Shown: one piece after another, positions 13,613 to 18,052 of the stretch | Layout: each line of letters opens with the position of its first letter | How positions within the stretch are numbered: the first letter of the stretch is position 1 | NCBI GenBank assembly: GCA_964426815.1 | Contig: CAYRRZ010000020.1 | Span: forward strand, 1-18,052 | Direction: 5' to 3' | DNA: 18,052 nucleotides | Source of the DNA: JADZEJ01 sp964426815 | Lineage (GTDB): Bacteria > Patescibacteriota > Patescibacteriia > 2-12-FULL-60-25 | Position numbers and translations under genes: made by a program | The notes under the pieces: model-generated | Database searches by the model: none | Told to the model about the DNA's origin: nothing | What the model saw: the letters and a program-made list of their open reading frames with translations, nothing else

Positions 13613-15400
13613 TTATTCTTTAAAGCCACCCGCTTGGATATGCCACAAATCCTGATATTTCCCGACTTTTTTGGTTAATTCTTCATGCGACCCTTGGTCG
13701 GTGATTCGACCATCTTCCATGACGATGATCCGATCCATATCCATAATGGTGGATAAACGGTGGGCAATCACAATCACGGTTTTATTCTGCATCAAGGTAT
13801 GAAGCGCGTCTTGAATGAGATGCTCGGATTCTGAATCAAGGGCGGAGGTTGCTTCATCCAAAATAAGAATTGGCGCGTCTTTGAGAATGGCGCGTGCAAT
13901 GGCAACACGCTGACGTTCACCGCCGGATAATTTTACGCCACGCTCACCCACCAAGGTGTCATATCCTTCTGGTAGTTTCGAGATGAATTCGTGGCAATGT
14001 GCTTTTTTGGCAGCGATCACAATTTCTTCCATGGTCGCATCCTGTTTTCCATAGCAAATATTTTCTTTGAGCGAACGGTGAAACAAAGCTGGGTCTTGCG
14101 GAACCAAGGCGACCTGTTCACGCAAACTCGTCTGAGTGACTTTAGAAATATCCTGTGCATCAATGGATACTTTTCCTTTCTGCACATCGTAATAGCGCAG
14201 GATGAGTTTTACGACCGTGCTTTTTCCGGCTCCTGACGGACCAATGAGAGCGATTTTTTCTCCTGGTGCGATACGCAAATCAAAACCCGAAATAATGGTT
14301 CGACCACTATAGGAAAATGTAACTTGTGAAAAATCTACCGCTCCACGCGATACCTTGAGCGGTTTGGCGCGCTTCGCATCGCGCACTTCAATGTCGGATT
14401 TTAAAATTCCAACAATTTCAGAGGCTCCGGTTAGGGATTGAATAAATTGACGAAAAGAAAAACCAATAAAGAATAGCTGCTCCATCAAAACCATCACCAA
14501 GCCCTGCAATAAAACAAAATCACCTACCGTCATTTGTCCCTTTGACCAAAATGCCAAGGCGACAAACAATAATCCGGCATTTAAAACAGCGGATAAAATA
14601 TCGGTCAAACTCAGTCCGTGCTCGGATTTCTTCCAGGCTGCTTTTTCAGCATAAGCCCGTTCTTTCAAAGCGAGTTTGAATTTGTCCGATTCTTGTTGTT
14701 CGGAAGAAAATGATTTGACGGTGATAGCATTCGTCACAATGTCTGCCAAAACTCCTGAAGCCGTACTCTGTGCCCGACTTCGTTCTTCATCCGTCGGAAT
14801 TTTCCAGCGTGTAATCAAGATATTGATCGCGATGATCACTGCAATCCAGAGCGCGACGGCAACTGAGGCAATCGGCTTGATGAACAATAAACCAACAATG
14901 ACCGTGATTGCTGAAGCTACGCCCGGGAGAATGCTCCAAAAAAAGGCCCCGTGAATGCTGTCATAGGTGTCCCCAAGTTTTGAAATACGCCGTACCACGC
15001 TCCCCATGTGTTCATCCGCAAAAAATCCATAGGATTTTTTGAGCACACCACGCAAGCCAATATCCTCAAGTTCAGCCGTGATGCGCGGTACCATGCGCGT
15101 TGATGCATAACCGGTGGCGCGCATCGCGAGACCGCTCGCCAAACGCAATAACCCGACCGTAAAAATAACCGTTACCAATCCTGATGCATTGGCCGCCGAT
15201 GGCTGCAGTGAGGATATTCCATCGATAAACTTTTTCATCACTACCGGACCAAGCAAGTTCAAAACTTGAGACAGAACGATAAAAAAGAACATCCATGTAA
15301 AAAACCACCAGTGCTGTTTTACGTGTTGAAACACAAACCACAGTACCTCGCGTGGCGTAGCACTATAGATTTTTCCTCCTTTTTTGTTTTCTTCAGACAT
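13613..15400 (-). CDS. ABC exporter, fused membrane and ATPase domains
   Basis: A 595-residue half-transporter of the MsbA/multidrug exporter type, working as a dimer in the cytoplasmic membrane. Residues 30-325 hold about six membrane helices (first near 31-50, others near 74-92, 156-175, 178-197, 270-285, 295-315). The ATPase domain has Walker A GPSGAGKST (387-395), Q-loop VPQD (433-436), signature LSGGERQRVA (491-500), Walker B ILILDEATSALD (511-522) and switch His547. The substrate cannot be read from sequence; lipid, peptide or drug are all possible. The start ATG at 15400 follows an extended -10. The open frame continues 101 codons further, but that part overlaps the divergent methyltransferase gene and is rejected. 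There is no Shine-Dalgarno sequence. Confidence 0.92.
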   Translation of the reverse strand: MSEENKKGGKIYSATPREVLWFVFQHVKQHWWFFTWMFFFIVLSQVLNLLGPVVMKKFIDGISSLQPSAANASGLVTVIFTVGLLRLASGLAMRATGYASTRMVPRITAELEDIGLRGVLKKSYGFFADEHMGSVVRRISKLGDTYDSIHGAFFWSILPGVASAITVIVGLLFIKPIASVAVALWIAVIIAINILITRWKIPTDEERSRAQSTASGVLADIVTNAITVKSFSSEQQESDKFKLALKERAYAEKAAWKKSEHGLSLTDILSAVLNAGLLFVALAFWSKGQMTVGDFVLLQGLVMVLMEQLFFIGFSFRQFIQSLTGASEIVGILKSDIEVRDAKRAKPLKVSRGAVDFSQVTFSYSGRTIISGFDLRIAPGEKIALIGPSGAGKSTVVKLILRYYDVQKGKVSIDAQDISKVTQTSLREQVALVPQDPALFHRSLKENICYGKQDATMEEIVIAAKKAHCHEFISKLPEGYDTLVGERGVKLSGGERQRVAIARAILKDAPILILDEATSALDSESEHLIQDALHTLMQNKTVIVIAHRLSTIMDMDRIIVMEDGRITDQGSHEELTKKVGKYQDLWHIQAGGFKE

Positions 15401-15412
15401 GTTGTTCAGAAA

Positions 15413-15421
15413 AGTATAGCA
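15413..15421 (-). promoter_or_regulatory. Extended -10 promoter of the ABC exporter gene
   Basis: The minus strand reads TGCTATACT, twelve bases before the ATG, without a recognisable -35. The mRNA leader would be about six bases. It is divergent from the methyltransferase promoter at 15443. Confidence 0.6.
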
Positions 15422-15442
15422 CCCAGGTGACCCATTCGTGGA

Positions 15443-15471
15443 TTGACTCTTGTTTCTTTTTTTGATATCCC
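15443..15471 (+). promoter_or_regulatory. Promoter of the methyltransferase gene
   Basis: TTGACT (15443-15448), 17 bases, TATCCC (15466-15471). The start would be near 15478, giving a leader of about 43 bases with TGGAG at 15511-15515. Confidence 0.55.
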
Positions 15472-15520
15472 TAGCCTGTTCCTTACCCTCTTCAAAACCC
15501 CTGCACCGACTGGAGTCATC

Positions 15521-16240
15521 ATGAATCCTCCTCATCTGGGCGTTCATCCATTCAATGTGCTCCCCCTTGGCGCAAATGCGCAACTCGCCGCACAGCATTA
15601 TGCAGATGCAAGCGGATATGACGAAGCGGCTCGCCCTGGTGGTCACATTTGCTATCAACTCCCCGAGCGGACACTCGGTTTGCTTCGCCCCCTCCTCTAC
15701 CAAAGCGATCGCGTGCTCGATCTTGGCTGCGGAAGCGGCTTGGTGGGTCGCGCGCTACTTGCGAGTGGTCACACCATTTGCTTGACGGGCGTTGACTGCT
15801 CGCCACAGATGCTCGACATGACTCATGCCGCCGGTTACAAAAACCTGTTCTTGGGAGATATTCCCCAGGTTGTAAAAGACCTGTTGGGCACGGGACGCTC
15901 GTATGAGTTGGCTGTGGCGATCGGTTCGCCATATTACCTCACTCCGAATGAGCTCTCGCGAAGTCTTCATCTTCTGATGGCGATGTGCCGCAAAGGGATC
16001 TGCCTGAGCCTAGAGCAGCTGACGCCTACGTTCATTCAGGCCGTAGATGAAAAGCTCCATGGTAAAGGACCGATGATCTACGATCATTCGCGCTTCTTCG
16101 AAACCTTCCGTGTGAATCCGGACTGGAAGCTCACATTGGAGCCCGAAGATCGTCCGGCCTGGATCTCCCCTTCGACCGGCATCCAGATCATGGCAAAACT
16201 CGCCTTGCTGCAACGGAACCGCTTCCCACACTCGATCTAA
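15521..16240 (+). CDS. Class I SAM-dependent methyltransferase, substrate unknown
   Basis: A 239-residue soluble enzyme. The SAM-binding motif I is VLDLGCGSGLVG (65-76) and the acidic residue at the end of strand 2 is in TGVDCS (89-94). FLGDIPQ (110-116) fits motif III and LAVAIGSPYYL (130-140) fits motif IV. Family members methylate small molecules, proteins or nucleic acids; no substrate-specific motif is evident. The N-terminal 50 residues include GANAQLAAQHYADASGYDEA, as in small-molecule methyltransferases. The start is fixed by TGGAG at 15511-15515; a TTG-started extension would run through the promoter. The TAA stop is in the loop of the terminator hairpin. It sits 91 bases before the ADP-ribosylglycohydrolase gene, which has its own promoter. 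Confidence 0.87.
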   Translation: MNPPHLGVHPFNVLPLGANAQLAAQHYADASGYDEAARPGGHICYQLPERTLGLLRPLLYQSDRVLDLGCGSGLVGRALLASGHTICLTGVDCSPQMLDMTHAAGYKNLFLGDIPQVVKDLLGTGRSYELAVAIGSPYYLTPNELSRSLHLLMAMCRKGICLSLEQLTPTFIQAVDEKLHGKGPMIYDHSRFFETFRVNPDWKLTLEPEDRPAWISPSTGIQIMAKLALLQRNRFPHSI

Positions 16241-16255
16241 AGTGTGGGATTTTTT
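16224..16255 (+). terminator. Terminator overlapping the stop of the methyltransferase gene
   Basis: TCCCACACT (16224-16232) pairs with AGTGTGGGA (16241-16249) around eight bases that include the TAA, followed by TTTTTT. The last codons of the gene are in the left arm. Confidence 0.92.
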
Positions 16256-16267
16256 GTTTGCGATGGA

Positions 16268-16296
16268 TTGACACAAAGCCCTACATTTGCTATGGA
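16268..16296 (+). promoter_or_regulatory. Promoter of the ADP-ribosylglycohydrolase gene
   Basis: A perfect -35 TTGACA (16268-16273), 17 bases, TATGGA (16291-16296). The start would be near 16303 with a leader of about 29 bases holding TGGAG at 16321-16325. Confidence 0.7.
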
Positions 16297-16331
16297 TTCT
16301 GAGCGGAACCATCCGTAGATTGGAGATTTGT

Positions 16332-17492
16332 ATGTCGTCCTTTTCAGAAGAACAGCGAGCTTGTTTTCGTGAGATGCCACCCATGCTGCAGCGCGTTATG
16401 GGTTGCCTGGTTGGTGTTGCCATCGGCGATGCTTTTGGGATGCCGTGGGAGCTGTGCTCGCATGAAGAGATCCAAGAGCTTACCAGTGGCAAAGGCGTGA
16501 CCGGATTGCAAGACATTCCGGCAGGCAAACAGCGCAAGATCCCTGATCTGCGACAGATCAAGCTCGGTGAAACCACCGACGACTGGATGCTGACGCGAGT
16601 CGTGGCCGAATCCCTGATCCGTTGTCGCGGGGTCGATCTGTATGATCAGGCCCTGGCACATGTGGGAGCGTATGAAACCTCGACCTTGGGTTGGGGCGGA
16701 ACCACCAAGGACTCGATCGCTGAACTCAAACAGTGGTTCGATTCACGTGGACGCCAGGGTCGCTCCCCTCTCGTGCCGGCCCATTTCACTACCTCGAATC
16801 GCGGTACGGGCAATGGGGTGCTCATGAAAATCGCTCCCGTTGCCTGCATGCTCCAGCTCGGCGGCGCGTCGCTTGCCCCCTTGGCGAGCATTCGAGGCCT
16901 GGAGCAGCTGACGCATGGCGATACGAATGCCGTCGGCATCGTCAGCTTCCTGATCTACTGCCTTCGCGAATCATTCAGCTCTCGGATGCTGCCGATTACC
17001 GAGGTACTGCTAGCTGACGCAAACCTTGGTTTGAACCGGGTGGGGCATGAATTCGAAAATGAGGTCAGCCCCGAACAAGGATTCCCCTCAGCTGCGCATG
17101 TACGAGAAGTCTTCGGAACTTCTTCACGGGCGAGTGAATCCGGACCGTTCTCGGTTGCAACCATGCTGCGACATCAGCAAGATTTTCGCGGCGGCATTCT
17201 CGAAGCGATCAATGCCGGTGGTGACACCGATACCAATGCCGCGATCGTAGGCGCGATGATTGGTGCCCAGGTCGGCTTCGACGGAATTCCGGCAGATTGG
17301 ATCGACCAGATTCCGGACGCACAGGTCGCGATGGATGTTGCGCACCGTCTGTACAAAACCTTCGCTCGCACGCGAGCCGACTCATTACCTCTCCCCCAAA
17401 GTTCATCAGAGCGACGGGGGATTTTTTGTTATTTCAGAATGCTCCCTGTTTCGACGGCTTCAAATGCACTGCCTGGAATCGCTTTTAATTGA
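16332..17492 (+). CDS. ADP-ribosylglycohydrolase family protein (DraG/ARH-like), 3' end anomalous
   Basis: A 386-codon frame. Family motifs for the two-metal site and ribose pocket are present: GCLVGVAIGDAFGMPWE near the N-terminus, GETTDDWMLT (the TDD metal motif), GTGNGVLMKIAPVA and NAGGDTDTNAAIVGAMIGA (the GGDTDT metal motif) near residue 298. The enzyme would remove ADP-ribose from proteins or other molecules, reversing an ADP-ribosyltransferase; none is visible here. The start is set by TGGAG. The domain ends near HRLYKTFA (about residue 344). After that the frame passes through a terminator hairpin and T run without meeting a stop until 17490, adding an unlikely tail and overlapping the convergent gene by 64 bases. 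The true end may have lost its stop. Confidence 0.85.
   Translation: MSSFSEEQRACFREMPPMLQRVMGCLVGVAIGDAFGMPWELCSHEEIQELTSGKGVTGLQDIPAGKQRKIPDLRQIKLGETTDDWMLTRVVAESLIRCRGVDLYDQALAHVGAYETSTLGWGGTTKDSIAELKQWFDSRGRQGRSPLVPAHFTTSNRGTGNGVLMKIAPVACMLQLGGASLAPLASIRGLEQLTHGDTNAVGIVSFLIYCLRESFSSRMLPITEVLLADANLGLNRVGHEFENEVSPEQGFPSAAHVREVFGTSSRASESGPFSVATMLRHQQDFRGGILEAINAGGDTDTNAAIVGAMIGAQVGFDGIPADWIDQIPDAQVAMDVAHRLYKTFARTRADSLPLPQSSSERRGIFCYFRMLPVSTASNALPGIAFN
17392..17428 (+). terminator. Intrinsic terminator lying inside the ADP-ribosylglycohydrolase reading frame
   Basis: TCCCCC (17392-17397) pairs with GGGGGA (17416-17421) around an 18-base loop that can pair a little further, followed by TTTTTT. 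On the minus strand no T run follows, so it belongs to the plus-strand gene. No reading frame has a stop within it. Confidence 0.75.
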
Positions 17493-18052
17493 TTCAACTC
17501 TGCGTCTTTCCAGCGCGGATCAGTAGCGCCTTGAAAAAACCACGACGATCCATTGTCAGCCAAGATGAGGCCATAGGTTTTCATGGCTTCGGCAATTACT
17601 TTTGCTTGACCGGTTAATTTGGAGATATCGAAATTTGATTTGAGACGGACGCGCAAACCCATTGGCGGCAAGTTCGTATCAATACTGCCTGCAAAATGTG
17701 TCGCCGGAAGAATGTAGCCACGCTGGGTGCGTGAAGCAGTGAAACGAATCGCATGATTGATTTTGCCAGTGGCTACTTCTTCGTATTTCACCAAGCCTGG
17801 ATAGATTGGGAGACCGGCTGCATCTGCTGACGTCCAACCAGCGGGTCGGAGTGCATTTGATTTGAGATTGAAGATGGCGCCTGAAGCGGCAGCCCAGCCA
17901 TTCCCGTCTTTTTGTGCATTGTATAATTCATACAATTTGCAGCGGAGTGGATGAAGAACAATGACATGTGCGTCACCGCCTGATTCAATTTTTGCCGAAT
18001 CCGGAATTGGATATGGTCCGGAATCACTTTCATCGCCATAGTCGGTAAAGCG
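17429..18052 (-). CDS. Conserved protein of unknown function, 5' end outside the window
   Basis: The frame is open from the window edge to its stop at 17429, giving 207 visible residues and no N-terminus. An internal TTG (17933-17935) could be mistaken for a start, but codons upstream are open and look like part of the same fold (DYGDESDSGPYPIP, then HVIVLHPLRCKLYELYNAQ). The segments SNALRPAGWTSADAAGLPI, PGLVKYEE, NHAIRFT, PPMGLRVRLK and YGLILADNGSSW give the impression of a family of uncharacterised, mostly secreted bacterial proteins that I have seen before but cannot name. Its function is unknown. It converges with the ADP-ribosylglycohydrolase gene; no terminator of its own is seen. Confidence 0.75.
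   Translation of the reverse strand, partial: RFTDYGDESDSGPYPIPDSAKIESGGDAHVIVLHPLRCKLYELYNAQKDGNGWAAASGAIFNLKSNALRPAGWTSADAAGLPIYPGLVKYEEVATGKINHAIRFTASRTQRGYILPATHFAGSIDTNLPPMGLRVRLKSNFDISKLTGQAKVIAEAMKTYGLILADNGSSWFFQGATDPRWKDAELNQLKAIPGSAFEAVETGSILK

Noticed and set aside
15401..15703. 101-codon N-terminal extension of the ABC exporter frame
   Set aside because: It overlaps the divergent methyltransferase gene and its promoter, looks nothing like an exporter N-terminus, and the ATG at 15400 gives a normal start.
16010..17406. Several minus-strand frames opposite the methyltransferase and ADP-ribosylglycohydrolase genes
   Set aside because: They are shadows of GC-rich coding sequence, with no ribosome-binding sites or family motifs.
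17933..17935. TTG as the start of the last minus-strand gene
   Set aside because: Thirty-nine further codons upstream are open to the window edge and look like part of the same protein, so the gene is treated as truncated.
1..18052. CRISPR array, transposase, integrase or phage genes
   Set aside because: I found no regularly spaced repeats and no protein with mobile-element motifs. The two tRNAs show no duplicated 3' ends that would mark an integration site.

Overview
The window looks like bacterial chromosome from an uncultivated lineage. The gene set (short intergenic gaps, an archaeal-type RNase HII, an HflX/ABC-F pair, a DUF1059 protein, a plant NRS/ER-like sugar-nucleotide enzyme, and many starts without a Shine-Dalgarno sequence) would fit a Patescibacteria/CPR genome. 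That placement is inference; there is no rRNA or ribosomal protein here to test it. I see no phage, insertion sequence or CRISPR array.

Layout. 1-75 is tRNA-Phe(GAA) with its terminator, then a secreted beta-propeller protein (203-2239, +). 2369-2863 (+) is an unrecognised small protein. On the minus strand follow a lipoprotein (2920-3519) and a four-gene run read from 5823 down to 3538: an NRS/ER-like reductase, a SprT/YgjP-like metallopeptidase, a [3Fe-4S]-type ferredoxin and a flavin/NAD(P) reductase. A DUF1059 gene (minus) and rnhB (plus) diverge at about 6.1 kb. 6840-9121 holds three plus-strand genes of unknown role (a soluble protein, a cysteine-rich lipoprotein, a small zinc-ribbon-like protein) and a tRNA with anticodon UAU. 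Minus-strand genes fill 9179-15400: ABC-F ATPase and HflX (a two-gene operon), a small membrane protein, a lytic transglycosylase and an ABC exporter. Plus-strand genes for a SAM methyltransferase and an ADP-ribosylglycohydrolase follow. The window ends inside a minus-strand secreted-protein-like gene whose 5' end lies outside.

Two gene styles are interleaved. Twelve genes, mostly housekeeping and mostly on the minus strand, have no Shine-Dalgarno sequence; several have a -10-like element only 6-12 nt before the ATG, as expected for leaderless or nearly leaderless mRNAs. Six plus-strand genes (2369, 6840, 7757, 8909, 15521, 16332) each have a clear GGAG-type ribosome-binding site and their own intrinsic terminator. 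Most also have a TTGAC-type -35, and those sampled look more GC-rich. Most are of unknown function. This split, the UAU-anticodon tRNA, stop codons buried in terminator hairpins, and an ADP-ribosylglycohydrolase reading frame that runs through its own terminator without a stop are the main unusual points.

HflX and the ABC-F protein probably act together on ribosomes. The ferredoxin and reductase form an electron-transfer pair with no visible terminal acceptor here. The transglycosylase, exporter and lipoproteins act at the cell envelope.
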